A stretch of 27,290 bases of DNA from DASQGA01 sp035535315 (GCA_035535315.1 DATLQD010000106.1:1-27290); one strand, 5' to 3'. Counted from the first letter of the stretch, positions 7,029 to 15,350 are shown. The notes: generated by a model not told the origin, from the sequence alone. Program-made: numbers and translations.

Positions 7029-9515
7029 ATGCAAGAAGCGATACCGCATCCGATCGTTCCGTCGGAGGTCGCGGACGGCTTGGTGGCCGCCGCCCTCCGC
7101 GCCCAGGCGTGGGCGGGCGAGCCTTTCCTCCAGGCCGACGAGAACGCCGCCGAAGCCCTGGCAGAGGGCCGGGCTCGACGAAGCGCCCTCGACGACGCGC
7201 TCCGGGAGATGGATGCAGGACGCAGGACGCCGTCATCGGAGTGGAAGGTGCGCTACGCGCTGATGCTCGGGCTCGAGCGCGTGATCACGGATCATCCGCC
7301 CCGGCTTGCTTCGGGCACGGAGCTTCGCCGGCACCAGATCGACGCCCTCGCGGGGATGCTGACCGAGCTGATCTCGAACATCGAGCACCCCGCGGAGAAC
7401 GGGGGTCCGGAGAACGGGGCTCCGGAGAACGGTTCGGTAGACGAGGAAGCTTCCGGAGGCGAGGAGGAGGAGCCTCTGCTCGAGGTTGACCAGGTCGACG
7501 ACGATGACCTCGACGAGCCCACTCCCGGCAGCGATCCGGGCGCAGTCCGCCGCTTCCGGTTCCGACATCCGACCGCGTCAGGGAAAACGATCGCGGCGGG
7601 CGGCTTCGTCGAGGCGTCCCGGACGATGGGCGTCCTGATCCTCACCCACAGGCGACTCCTCGTGAAGCAATTCGAGCGGGACCTGACCGCCGAGGGCTAC
7701 GGCGACCGCTTTCGCCCTGCCATCGAAGCGGGGAAAGAGCCTCTGACCGGCAACCCGATCACGATCCAGACGTACGCCTGGTTCGCGCGGCATGTCGGGA
7801 GCCTCTCCCGCACGGCCTATCAGCTCGTCATCTGTGACGAGGCGCATACCGCGCTCGGCGAGAAGACCAGCGCCGCGATCCGGAGCCTGACCGAGCCCGT
7901 GTACATCGGGATGACGGCCACGGAGCAGCTGATCGCCAAGCAGGTCTCGGATGTGTTCCCGGCCTCCGTCGACGATCTGCCGCTTGCCGATGCTGCGCGG
8001 CGTGGACTGATCGCACCGCTCCGGTGCCTGCGCGTCCCTCCGGCGGCGGCGATCTCGTCGGTCCCGATCGTCGGCGGCGACTATGACCAGGAGATCCTGG
8101 CCAAGGTGCTCGACCACCAGCTGATCAATCAGGCCGCCGCGAGCTTCTACCGCGATCGCTTCGACAACACGCCTGGAATCGTCTACGCAGCCGGGGTCGA
8201 GCATGCCTACAACCTCGCGCGGGAGTTCCGCGCCGCAGGGCTCAAGGCTGAGGCCGTGAGCGGCCGGACGCCCCCGCTCAAGCTCGCCGAGACGCTCGCA
8301 GCCTACGAGCGCGGCGAGATCAACATGCTCGTGAACGCCCAGCTTCTGGCCGAGGGGTGGAACTCGCCTCGCGCAACCATCTGCATGCACCTCGCGCCGA
8401 CCGCGAGCCGCCGTGTCTATCAGCAGCGGATCGGCCGGATCATGCGAACCCACCCGCGCAAGGAAGCGGGGATCGTCGTCGACTTCACCGATCCTGCGGC
8501 GACCCACAACGACCGCACGATCACGCTCCACACGCTCCTCGACTCAGACTTCTACCGACCCGGCGCACGGGTAACGCCTGCGCCGCGCCGCCGCGTGCAG
8601 CGCCGCGCCAGACGAAAGCTCTCGCCGGCTCCGTGGCTCATCCCCGTCACGCCCGCCCCGGCGAGGCGCGTCGCTGTGATCACGCGCGAGTGGGAACGGG
8701 TCGATCCGGCCAGGCTCGCAGACGACGAGCAGCTCTTCTGGGCCACCATTGCGGGCCGCCAGCTTCGTTTCGACGAGCGCCAGCAGTTCGCCGAGAAGCT
8801 TGCGAAGACATCGCGCGAGTGCCGGGAGATGTTCCTCATGAGCTGCGCGGCCGAAAACCCGAACCGGCGCCTGCGTCTGTCCGCACTCGGCGACCGCGTC
8901 GCTATCTCGGTCGACCGGGCGAGCTTCGACGATTTGGTCTCGATGGTCACGTCGGCTCCCACCTGGGAGAAAGACCGTGTCCAGGGAGTCCGCGTGTTGC
9001 TGCGAGCGATCGGCGAAAGCAAGGTCGAGGCACCCGATGACATCGTGTCGCGTTGGGCGTGGCGCCTCGCCCGCGCGACTCGGAAGCTGCAAGACCGCCG
9101 TGCCAGTGCCGAGCTTCCGGATGCGAAGCGCCTGCTCGGGGCCCTGACGAACTCGCGCGGCCATCGCCACGAGGAGAACGCTGCACGGCTCGTCAACGTC
9201 GCGTTGGAGCAGCCGATTCACGTCGCCGTGGCCCTTCTGGCCTCGGCCGAGGCCTATACGCCGACGGCCCAGCGACTGATCGACGGTGCGCGGGAGCGCC
9301 TCGGCTCCCCGGCGGAGGTGGCGAACGCGCTTGCCGATAACCTCCCGGCGCCGAAGCAGTCGTCCGGCAAGTCGCGCCGCCGGCGCCGAAAGAAGAAGTC
9401 GAAGGGCAAAGGACAGACGCAACCCCAGTCCCAGGCCCAGAACGGGTCCGCGCCGGTCCAGCCTGAAGAGACACCGCCGGGCGAGCCCACGCCCGAGCCC
9501 GCAGCGACGGGCTGA
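7029..9515 (+). CDS. DEAH-box superfamily 2 helicase with acidic insert and basic C-terminal tail
   Basis: The 828-residue protein carries all core SF2 motifs: a Q-like RRHQIDAL (100-107), Walker A HPTASGKT (180-187), DEAH (270-273), motif III GMTATE (294-299), and motif VI YQQRIGRIMRTHPRKEAG (464-481). It should be an ATP-driven DNA or RNA translocase related to UvrB/RecG/restriction-type helicases. Two oddities stand out. Between the Q-like motif and Walker A there is an acidic, low-complexity insert of about 55 residues with PENG repeats (about 121-175). The C-terminus (about 775-828) is a run of Arg/Lys followed by a Gln/Pro-rich tail. The middle C-terminal region (500-770) is helical and unrecognised. 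The ATG at 7029 has no strong ribosome binding site, so the start is moderately sure. It follows the XRE-TPR gene after 87 bases. Confidence 0.88.
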   Translation: MQEAIPHPIVPSEVADGLVAAALRAQAWAGEPFLQADENAAEALAEGRARRSALDDALREMDAGRRTPSSEWKVRYALMLGLERVITDHPPRLASGTELRRHQIDALAGMLTELISNIEHPAENGGPENGAPENGSVDEEASGGEEEEPLLEVDQVDDDDLDEPTPGSDPGAVRRFRFRHPTASGKTIAAGGFVEASRTMGVLILTHRRLLVKQFERDLTAEGYGDRFRPAIEAGKEPLTGNPITIQTYAWFARHVGSLSRTAYQLVICDEAHTALGEKTSAAIRSLTEPVYIGMTATEQLIAKQVSDVFPASVDDLPLADAARRGLIAPLRCLRVPPAAAISSVPIVGGDYDQEILAKVLDHQLINQAAASFYRDRFDNTPGIVYAAGVEHAYNLAREFRAAGLKAEAVSGRTPPLKLAETLAAYERGEINMLVNAQLLAEGWNSPRATICMHLAPTASRRVYQQRIGRIMRTHPRKEAGIVVDFTDPAATHNDRTITLHTLLDSDFYRPGARVTPAPRRRVQRRARRKLSPAPWLIPVTPAPARRVAVITREWERVDPARLADDEQLFWATIAGRQLRFDERQQFAEKLAKTSRECREMFLMSCAAENPNRRLRLSALGDRVAISVDRASFDDLVSMVTSAPTWEKDRVQGVRVLLRAIGESKVEAPDDIVSRWAWRLARATRKLQDRRASAELPDAKRLLGALTNSRGHRHEENAARLVNVALEQPIHVAVALLASAEAYTPTAQRLIDGARERLGSPAEVANALADNLPAPKQSSGKSRRRRRKKKSKGKGQTQPQSQAQNGSAPVQPEETPPGEPTPEPAATG

Positions 9516-9562
9516 CCCAGCTCCCCGCCGAAGGAAGCGGGCTCGAATCGCGCGGCTAGGGC

Positions 9563-9727
9563 AGATGGTTGGTCGGTAATTGGCGTGCCCGCGGGGACGG
9601 ACCAGACCAAGCCAGGGTGGCCATCGTCCGCTGGCAAGGCTTAGAAGCCTTGACAAGGGCGAGGGTGCGGCCTGGCGCCGCGTCTGGGCCACCATCCGAG
9701 GGTGCGGTAATTGTCGATCAACCATCT
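9563..9727. repeat. Intergenic inverted-repeat element, long form (165 bp)
   Basis: The element is bounded by AGATGGTTG (9563-9571) and its exact complement CAACCATCT (9719-9727). Its ends match the element at 22780-22824 in inverted order: GGTAATTGGCGTG (9575-9587) is the exact reverse complement of 22801-22813, and GTCGATCAACCATCT (9713-9727) is the exact reverse complement of 22780-22794. Inside is a 7-bp hairpin (9635-9641 with 9646-9652, loop TAGA) and two competing longer stems (9602-9607 with 9682-9687; 9616-9622 with 9687-9693). It could be a small non-autonomous repeat (MITE-like) or a paired regulatory element. No flanking target duplication is obvious. Confidence 0.6.
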
Positions 9728-9738
9728 ACTCTGAATGA

Positions 9739-11382
9739 GTGCTCGTCCTCGTCGCGATCGCGTTCGTGGCTGGAATCGTGACCGCGATCTCCCCCTGCGT
9801 ACTACCGGTTCTGCCGATCGTCTTCGCCGGCAGCGCGAGCGGAGACCCCCGCCGCCCCTACGCGATCGTCGCAGGCCTCGTGGCGAGCTTCACCGCCTTC
9901 ACGCTTGCCGCGACCGCGCTCCTCTCCGCGCTCCACCTTCCTGATGACCTCCTGCGGCAGATCGCGATCGCCATCGTCATCGTCCTGGGGCTTTCGCTCG
10001 TCTGGCCCTGGCTCGGGAGCCTCGCCGAGCGACCGTTCCTTGCCCTCGGCCGTCGCCGTCCCGGGGACGTAGGCGGCGGGTTCCTACTAGGCGTCAGCCT
10101 CGGCTTGCTCTTCACGCCGTGTGCCGGGCCGGTCATCGCGGCGGTGTCGACGGTGGCCGCGACCCGCAGCTTCTCCATCGAAGCCGTGCTGGTCACCCTG
10201 GCCTACGCACTTGGCGCCGGCCTCGTTCTCCTCGCGATCGCAGTCGCCGCGCGGCGCGGGTTCGCGCTTCCGAAGCTGCGCGAGCGCGCGCGCGTCATTC
10301 GCCCGGCGCTCGGAGCCGTGATCGTCGGCGTCGGGATCATGATGATCTTCGGGCTCGACCTGAAGCTCCAGACGCGCGTTCCCGGCTATACGCAGGCGCT
10401 CCAGGGGCTCGAGGAGAGTGCGGCGGCGAAGACGCGGATCGACGACCTCGTGGGCGGCGAGGAGAGCCGTGTGAAGGAAAGTACCCTGGACGACTTCGGG
10501 CCTGCCCCGGAGTTCCAAGGTCTCTCGGGCTGGCTGAACTCGCAGCCGCTGACCCTCGAGGGCCTGAAGGGCAAGGTGGTGCTGATCGACTTCTGGACCT
10601 ACTCATGTATCAACTGCCTGCGAACGCTCCCGTACATCAAGCGCTGGGACGAGGTCTACCGCGACAAGGGCCTGGTCGTCATCGGGGTGCACACGCCGGA
10701 GTTCGCCTTCGAGCGGGTGCGATCGAACGTCGACCAGGCGACCCGCTCGCTCGGCATCGACTATCCGGTCGCGCTCGACAACGAGTACGGGACCTGGAAC
10801 GCCTGGGCGAACCGCTACTGGCCCGCCAAGTACTTCATCGACAGAGCAGGAAATGTCCGCTTCGCCCATTTCGGCGAAGGCGCTTACGCGGAGAGCGAGA
10901 GCGTCATCCGGAAGCTCCTCGCTGAGCCGGGACTCCCGAAGCCCGTCTCCGGGTCGGTCCAGGCCGAGGTTCCCGTCGGCGTCGAGACGCCGGAGACCTA
11001 TCTCGGCTACGAGCGGATCGACCGCTTCTACGGCTCCCCGATCGCGAGCGACCGCGAGGCCGACTACACGCTTCCGAAGGTGCTTCCGGCCAACGGCCTC
11101 GGGTATGGCGGCCGCTGGACGGTCGAGAAAGAGCGCATCGTGGCCGGGACGGATGCCAGGCTGCAGCTTCGCTACCACGCAAGCAAGGTTCACCTCGTGC
11201 TGGGGAACGAGGGAGATCCCGAAGAGGTGGAGGTCTTCGTGGACGGCCGCCGTGTGAGAACGGTCCGCGTGACCGGTGACCGCCTCTACACGCTCGCCGA
11301 GCTGCCGGCGCCGGCGCGCGAGCATCTCCTCGAACTGAGATTCACCCCCGGCGCCGAAGCCTACGCGTTCACCTTCGGTTAG
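9739..11382 (+). CDS. dipZ: DipZ-type CcdA-thioredoxin fusion, thiol-disulfide transporter
   Basis: The 547-residue protein has an N-terminal CcdA/DsbD membrane domain (about 1-205, six helices) with the redox cysteines in SPCVLP (Cys20) and FTPCAGP (Cys128). A thioredoxin-fold domain follows at about 255-400 with active site SCINC (Cys290, Cys293), then a beta-rich C-terminal domain (about 410-547). This is the layout of mycobacterial DipZ. It should move reducing electrons across the membrane to exported proteins or cytochrome c maturation. GTG 9739 is chosen because the hydrophobic TM1 begins at once and TACTCT (9727-9732) lies exactly six bases upstream, suggesting a leaderless mRNA. An ATG at 9735 is in another frame. 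The gene begins 11 bases after the inverted-repeat element. Confidence 0.92.
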   Translation: MLVLVAIAFVAGIVTAISPCVLPVLPIVFAGSASGDPRRPYAIVAGLVASFTAFTLAATALLSALHLPDDLLRQIAIAIVIVLGLSLVWPWLGSLAERPFLALGRRRPGDVGGGFLLGVSLGLLFTPCAGPVIAAVSTVAATRSFSIEAVLVTLAYALGAGLVLLAIAVAARRGFALPKLRERARVIRPALGAVIVGVGIMMIFGLDLKLQTRVPGYTQALQGLEESAAAKTRIDDLVGGEESRVKESTLDDFGPAPEFQGLSGWLNSQPLTLEGLKGKVVLIDFWTYSCINCLRTLPYIKRWDEVYRDKGLVVIGVHTPEFAFERVRSNVDQATRSLGIDYPVALDNEYGTWNAWANRYWPAKYFIDRAGNVRFAHFGEGAYAESESVIRKLLAEPGLPKPVSGSVQAEVPVGVETPETYLGYERIDRFYGSPIASDREADYTLPKVLPANGLGYGGRWTVEKERIVAGTDARLQLRYHASKVHLVLGNEGDPEEVEVFVDGRRVRTVRVTGDRLYTLAELPAPAREHLLELRFTPGAEAYAFTFG

Positions 11383-11383
11383 C

Positions 11384-11406
11384 GGATCGCGCTCCTCGCG
11401 CAATCC
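11384..11406. terminator. Stem-loop between convergent genes
   Basis: GGATCGCGC pairs with GCGCAATCC around a five-base loop with one mismatch, between the end of dipZ (+) and the end of the PAC2 gene (-). There is no T-run, so it is at best a weak terminator in either direction. Confidence 0.35.
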
Positions 11407-11411
11407 CGACC

Positions 11412-12299
11412 CTAGGAAGGCTCGGCTCCGCCCTCGTCCTGCCGCCGCTCCTCGTGGTCGCGGAGAAAGCGGGTCAGCTCGGCTGCGAGCGACTCGCCGG
11501 AAACGTCGAGCTCGTCGCCGAGTGTGTCCCGGCGCCGCTCGAGCTCACGGACGTAGGCCTCTGTCTCCTCGTCCTGCGCTACAGCCTCGCTGACCTGCCG
11601 CTCGTAGGAGTCGGCGGCGCGCTCGAGCTCGCCCAGGTCGAGCTCGACATGGAGGAGCGCGGCCAGCCGAGAACAGAGGGCATGGGCCGCGCGGGGGCTC
11701 GAGGCGAGGGAGGCATAGTGCGGTACGGCTGCCCAGAGGCTCGCCGACGGAAGGTCGACCCCCCTGCACGCATCGTGGAGAACCCCGACGATGCCGGTCG
11801 GCCCCTCGTAGCGCGAAAGTGAGAGGCCGAGCTCACGGACGAGCTTGGGGTCGCTGGCAGAGCCCGTGACGGGCGAGGGTCGCGTGTGAGGTACGTCGGC
11901 GAGGAGCGCGCCGAGGGTGACGACGAGGTCGACGTTCAGGTCCGCGGCGAGGCCGGCGATCTCCGAGCAGAACGTCCGCCAGCGCAGGTTCGGCTCGACA
12001 CCGAGGAGCAACAGGAGGTCACGATCGGCGCCGGGGAGCTCGGCGTGGTAGAAGACGTTCTCGGGCCAGTCCACCCGTCGCGTCAGGCCGTCCTCGAGGG
12101 CGACGTGCGGACGAGTTGCCTGAAAGTCGTAGAACTCTTCCGGGTCGATGTCGCCGAACCGCTCAGCGTCCCACGCCTGAGCGAGGTATCCGGCTGCGAG
12201 TGAGGCACCCTGAGCGCCGTCGTTCCAGCCACGGAAGGCCGCTACGAGAACGGGGTGTCGCAGCGGCGGCAGGCTCTCGATCCGAAGGTGGTCGGCCAT
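11412..12299 (-). CDS. PAC2 family protein
   Basis: The 295-residue protein matches the PAC2 family (proteasome assembly chaperone 2-like), seen in the N-terminal block HPVLVAAFRGWNDGAQGAS, the central DLVVTLGALLADVPHTRP and GIVGVLHDAC. The fold is phosphorylase/nucleosidase-like; in actinobacteria the biochemical role is not settled, though some members relate to proteasome function. The last 70 residues form a charged, probably coiled helix (LERAADSYERQVSEAV...). It is cytoplasmic with no signal. The ATG at 12299 is preceded by TAAACT exactly six bases upstream, which supports it as a leaderless start. It lies downstream of ctaA on the same strand, with 76 bases between them. Confidence 0.88.
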   Translation of the reverse strand: MADHLRIESLPPLRHPVLVAAFRGWNDGAQGASLAAGYLAQAWDAERFGDIDPEEFYDFQATRPHVALEDGLTRRVDWPENVFYHAELPGADRDLLLLLGVEPNLRWRTFCSEIAGLAADLNVDLVVTLGALLADVPHTRPSPVTGSASDPKLVRELGLSLSRYEGPTGIVGVLHDACRGVDLPSASLWAAVPHYASLASSPRAAHALCSRLAALLHVELDLGELERAADSYERQVSEAVAQDEETEAYVRELERRRDTLGDELDVSGESLAAELTRFLRDHEERRQDEGGAEPS

Positions 12300-12305
12300 G
12301 TCCCG

Positions 12306-12311
12306 AGTTTA
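12306..12311 (-). promoter_or_regulatory. -10 box of a leaderless start for the PAC2 gene
   Basis: TAAACT on the minus strand is followed by six bases and then the ATG at 12299, with no ribosome binding site. Confidence 0.45.
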
Positions 12312-12375
12312 CGGCAGCCGCCACGGGATTTCGGCCCCGCCCGGGTCACCCGCGGCCCACCTCCCGCTTTCGAGA

Positions 12376-13335
12376 TTAATCCGAAAAGGCGCGCGGGTGT
12401 GACGCCGTTTGTGACGTTTCCGTGCGCGGATGTGACCAAAGTCGCACCGCGACGGCGACGACGCCCGCCCAGACTGCGGACGCAAGGGCGACGTGACCGA
12501 GCACGAGCCCCCACGGCAGGCCGTTCCGCCACTGGATCTCGCCCACGGCCATTTGCAGGAGCAGGATGCCGAGCACACCCGCGGCGAGGAGCAGTTCGCC
12601 CCTGACCTGGGCGCGGTGCCGGAAGAGGGCGAACCCGAGCAGGAGGAAGCCGACCCCGAAGACGGCCGTCGCCCTGACATGGACGTAAACAGCGTCCAGG
12701 ACGTTGCCCAAGCGCTCGATGTCCGAGCCGCCCGAGTGCGGCCCCGCGGCCGTGACGAAGGCACCGGTGACAACGAGGACGAGCGCTGCAGGCAGGAGGG
12801 CAAGCGCGAGCCAGGGCAGCCATGCCGGCACCATGCCCGCCGGATGACCCCTTGCGAATCCGTCTGCTCCCACCAGAACGGCCGTGGCCAGGCCCACCGC
12901 CCCGAACGCGAGCAGGAAGTGGGACATGACGAGGATCGGGTGGAGATCGAAGATCACCGTCAGGCCCCCGAGCGGGATCTGGGCGACGACTGAGGCCGCG
13001 ACAGCAACGGTGCCCCAGCGGATCCAGCCTGGCAGTCGCGCCACCCGACGCGCCGCGATCGCCGCGATCGTCGTGCACACCATGGCGCCGAGAGCAACGA
13101 CACGGTTTCCGAACTCAACCAGCGCGTGGAAGTCCTTCTCGGGAAACGGTGTGTTTCCGCAGCGGGGCCAGTTGTCGCAGCCGAGACCGGAGGCCGTCAA
13201 CCGCACGACTGCACCGGTCGCCACGACGACGAAGAGAGACCCGAGCGCGACGGCGGCAAGGCGCCGGAACGCCGACGGAGAGATGGAGCGCGCGCGGCTC
13301 CGGGCCCGTGAGAGCCGGGAGGTCGCCGCCTCCAT
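12376..13335 (-). CDS. ctaA: Heme A synthase (COX15/CtaA family)
   Basis: The 319-residue membrane protein oxidises the heme O methyl group to make heme A for aa3-type cytochrome oxidase. Family features are TGAVVRLTASGLGCDNWPRCG near the N-terminus with the conserved Cys pair of Gram-positive CtaA, FHALVEFGNRVVA with a heme-ligand His, HFLLAFGAVGLA in the first half, and VYVHVRATAVF plus LGHVALAS in the second half. About eight helices in two four-helix repeats are predicted. I place the start at ATG 13335, which overlaps the selD stop (TGATG), rather than the GTG one codon earlier. It is therefore translationally coupled to selD, an unusual partner for a heme gene. Confidence 0.93.
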   Translation of the reverse strand: MEAATSRLSRARSRARSISPSAFRRLAAVALGSLFVVVATGAVVRLTASGLGCDNWPRCGNTPFPEKDFHALVEFGNRVVALGAMVCTTIAAIAARRVARLPGWIRWGTVAVAASVVAQIPLGGLTVIFDLHPILVMSHFLLAFGAVGLATAVLVGADGFARGHPAGMVPAWLPWLALALLPAALVLVVTGAFVTAAGPHSGGSDIERLGNVLDAVYVHVRATAVFGVGFLLLGFALFRHRAQVRGELLLAAGVLGILLLQMAVGEIQWRNGLPWGLVLGHVALASAVWAGVVAVAVRLWSHPRTETSQTASHPRAFSD

Positions 13336-14363
13336 CACTCGAGCGTCACGCCCGAACCGGCCTCGACCCGCCCGACCCGTGCCAGGAAGACACCGGCGGA
13401 CGCAAACGTCGTCTCGAGCACGGGGGCTCGATCCTCGGGAAGCGAGATCAGGAGCCCCCCGGCCGTCTGCGGGTCGAATCCGAGGGCAAGGGTCGGCTCG
13501 CTCGCCGGCCCCGTAGCGAGAGCGCCCGCCGCGAAGTCACGGTTGCGCCGATCCCCGCCGGTTCGGATGCCGGCCTCTGCGGCTTCGAGCGCCCCCGGGA
13601 GCGCCGGAAGGCCCTCGGCTCGAAGCACCAGCCGCACCCGGCTTCGCTCCGCAAGCTCGTAGGCGTGGCCGAAAAGGCCGAAGCCGGTCACGTCGGTGAC
13701 GGCGTTCGGCTCGAAGGGGCGCAAGAGCTCGGCCGCCTCGCCGTTCAGGAGTGTCATCGACTCGGCGGCCACGGCCTGCTCCTCGCCACCGAGGAGGCCC
13801 TTCCTGCCACCGGTGAGGACAAGACCCGTCCCCAGCGGCTTCGTCAGGAAAAGGACGTCTCCCGGGCGGGCGCCGTTCTTCCGCCAGAGCCTGTCGGGAT
13901 GAGCGGTGCCCACCACGGCGAGCCCGTACTTCGCCTCCACGTCGCGGATCGTGTGACCTCCTGCAAGCACCGCTCCCGCCTCCTCGACCTTGGACGCCGC
14001 CGCGTCGAAGGTCGCGCGCACCGACTCGAGTGGAAGCTCCTCGGGAAACGCGGCCACCGAGAGGGCAAGGAGCGGCCTCCCGCCCATGGCGAAGACGTCG
14101 TTCAGGGCGTTCGTGGCCGCGACCGCGCCGAACAGGGCGGGGTCGTCGACCATCGAGGGAAAGAAGTCGATGGTGAAGACGATCGCCTGCTCGTCGGAGA
14201 GCCGGTATACCGCGGCGTCGTCAGCAGGGTCGAGGCCGACGAGAAGGTTCTCTGAGGCCGTCGGGACGAAACCGGCGAGAAGCTCGCGCAGCCGCGCCGC
14301 CGAGTACTTCGCCGCGCACCCACCACCGGCTTCGAGGCCGGCCAGCCGCGCGGTAGTCTCCAC
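13335..14363 (-). CDS. selD: Selenide, water dikinase (selenophosphate synthetase)
   Basis: SelD makes selenophosphate from selenide and ATP, the selenium donor for selenocysteine and 2-selenouridine. The 342-residue protein has the glycine-rich loop GGGCAAK with the catalytic Cys16 and Lys19 retained (many homologues read GCGCK), then NALNDVFAMGGRPLLALSV, GGHTIRDVEAKYGLAVVGT, KPLGTGL, and TDVTGFGLFGHAYELA, all typical. The frame is open far upstream, but GTG 14363 places the catalytic loop at the usual distance from the N-terminus and has TACGCT seven bases before it. Cys, not selenocysteine, is encoded at the active site. No selA, selB, selU or tRNA-Sec gene is in the window. Confidence 0.93.
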   Translation of the reverse strand: METTARLAGLEAGGGCAAKYSAARLRELLAGFVPTASENLLVGLDPADDAAVYRLSDEQAIVFTIDFFPSMVDDPALFGAVAATNALNDVFAMGGRPLLALSVAAFPEELPLESVRATFDAAASKVEEAGAVLAGGHTIRDVEAKYGLAVVGTAHPDRLWRKNGARPGDVLFLTKPLGTGLVLTGGRKGLLGGEEQAVAAESMTLLNGEAAELLRPFEPNAVTDVTGFGLFGHAYELAERSRVRLVLRAEGLPALPGALEAAEAGIRTGGDRRNRDFAAGALATGPASEPTLALGFDPQTAGGLLISLPEDRAPVLETTFASAGVFLARVGRVEAGSGVTLE

Positions 14364-14417
14364 AGAATGGAGCGTACCAGCGGCCTTGCGGCCACCAGGC
14401 CGTACGGCTGCTCGACG

Positions 14418-15248
14418 ATGACAGGCACGCTCCGGCGTGTGCTCGTCCGGGCACCCAGACCCGAGGACGTAGCCGGGTGGCGCGCCTACGGCTGGCGTGC
14501 GGAGCCGGACTTCGGCCGTCTCCAGGCCGAGCACGAGGCATTCAGGACCATCCTCTCAGACGCCGGCGCCGAGGTCGTTCTCGCGGAGACGCCCCTCGGG
14601 GTCTGCCCAGACGCCATCTACGTCTACGACCCCTCGCTGGTTACGTCGCGCGGCGCGATCCTGCTCCGGCCAGGGAAGGAAGGGCGCCAGGCGGAAGTGG
14701 AGGCCATGACGGCGGACCTCGTCGAGGCCGGCGTGCCGATCGCCGGACGGCTCGAGGCGCCCGCGACCGCCGAGGGCGGCGACACGGTCTGGTTGGACGA
14801 GCGAACACTCCTGGTCGGCCGCGGCTACCGGACGAACGACGCGGGCGTGGCCGCCCTTCGGGCAACACTGCCCGACGTCGAGGTGATCGCCTTCGACCTT
14901 CCGCATCTGCACGGTCGAGAAGAGGTGCTCCATCTCATGTCGCTCCTCTCACCGCTCGACGTGGATCTCGCCGTCGTCTACCTGCCACTGATGCCGGTTC
15001 GGCTGGTCGAGCTCCTCGAAGAACGAGGGATCCGCTTCGTCGAGGTGCCCGACGAGGAGTTCGAGTCGATGGGCCCGAACGTCCTCGCGCTAGGCCCGAG
15101 GAAGGCACTGGCGCTGGACGGCAACCCAGAGACGCGCCGCCGCATGGAAGCGGCAGGCATCGAGGTCATCGTCTACCAGGGCGACGAGATCTCAAAAAAA
15201 GGCGACGGCGGCCCCACGTGCCTGACGCGTCCCCTGCTCCGAGACTGA
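14418..15248 (+). CDS. Dimethylarginine dimethylaminohydrolase/amidinotransferase-fold enzyme
   Basis: The 276-residue protein is a guanidino-modifying enzyme of the DDAH/arginine deiminase superfamily. It shows CPDAIYVYDPSLVT (63-76), ILLRPGKEGRQAEV (81-94), the EGGD motif (119-122), catalytic His172 in LHLMSLLSPLD, and a catalytic Cys268 eight residues from the end (GGPTCLTRPLL). The likely reaction is hydrolysis of a methylated arginine or related guanidine to citrulline; exact substrate is not clear. I use ATG 14418 because the conserved fold starts at once; a longer frame from 14367 is possible but would run into the selD start region. It diverges from selD with 54 bases between. Confidence 0.85.
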   Translation: MTGTLRRVLVRAPRPEDVAGWRAYGWRAEPDFGRLQAEHEAFRTILSDAGAEVVLAETPLGVCPDAIYVYDPSLVTSRGAILLRPGKEGRQAEVEAMTADLVEAGVPIAGRLEAPATAEGGDTVWLDERTLLVGRGYRTNDAGVAALRATLPDVEVIAFDLPHLHGREEVLHLMSLLSPLDVDLAVVYLPLMPVRLVELLEERGIRFVEVPDEEFESMGPNVLALGPRKALALDGNPETRRRMEAAGIEVIVYQGDEISKKGDGGPTCLTRPLLRD

Positions 15249-15281
15249 ACAGCCGCCGGCTCGGATCAATGACAAGCGTGC

Positions 15282-15307
15282 CGAGCCGCGCCAGAAGGCG
15301 CGGCTCG
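15282..15307 (+). terminator. Strong stem-loop after the DDAH gene
   Basis: An 11-bp perfect GC-rich stem (CGAGCCGCGCC with its complement) closes an AGAA loop 34 bases after the DDAH stop codon. No T-run follows, as is common in high-GC genomes. Confidence 0.55.
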
Positions 15308-15319
15308 TAGCGACAAAGA

Positions 15320-15348
15320 GCCCTTGGGCCGCCTCCGCGGCCAAGGGC
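15320..15348 (-). terminator. Terminator hairpin of the sulfurtransferase gene
   Basis: On the minus strand, directly after the sulfurtransferase stop codon, GCCCTTGGCCGC pairs with its complement (one bulged base, GGAG loop) and is followed by TCTTTGT. With the neighbouring hairpin it separates two convergent genes. Confidence 0.65.
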
Positions 15349-15350
15349 GG

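Noticed and set aside
6958..7263. TTG-started small frame after the first XRE-TPR gene, considered as a peptide partner
   Set aside because: No ribosome binding site, an Arg-rich non-hydrophobic product, and it overlaps the helicase gene.
9563..9727. Insertion sequence remnant
   Set aside because: No transposase fragment and no clear target-site duplication. Called only a repeat element.
13335..14363. Selenocysteine codon in selD or elsewhere in the window
   Set aside because: The SelD active site is encoded as Cys, and no in-frame TGA interrupts a conserved domain in any gene here.
14367..14417. Upstream ATG (14367) for the DDAH gene
   Set aside because: Would add 17 residues unlike the family and begins only three bases from the divergent selD start; ATG 14418 starts right at the conserved fold.
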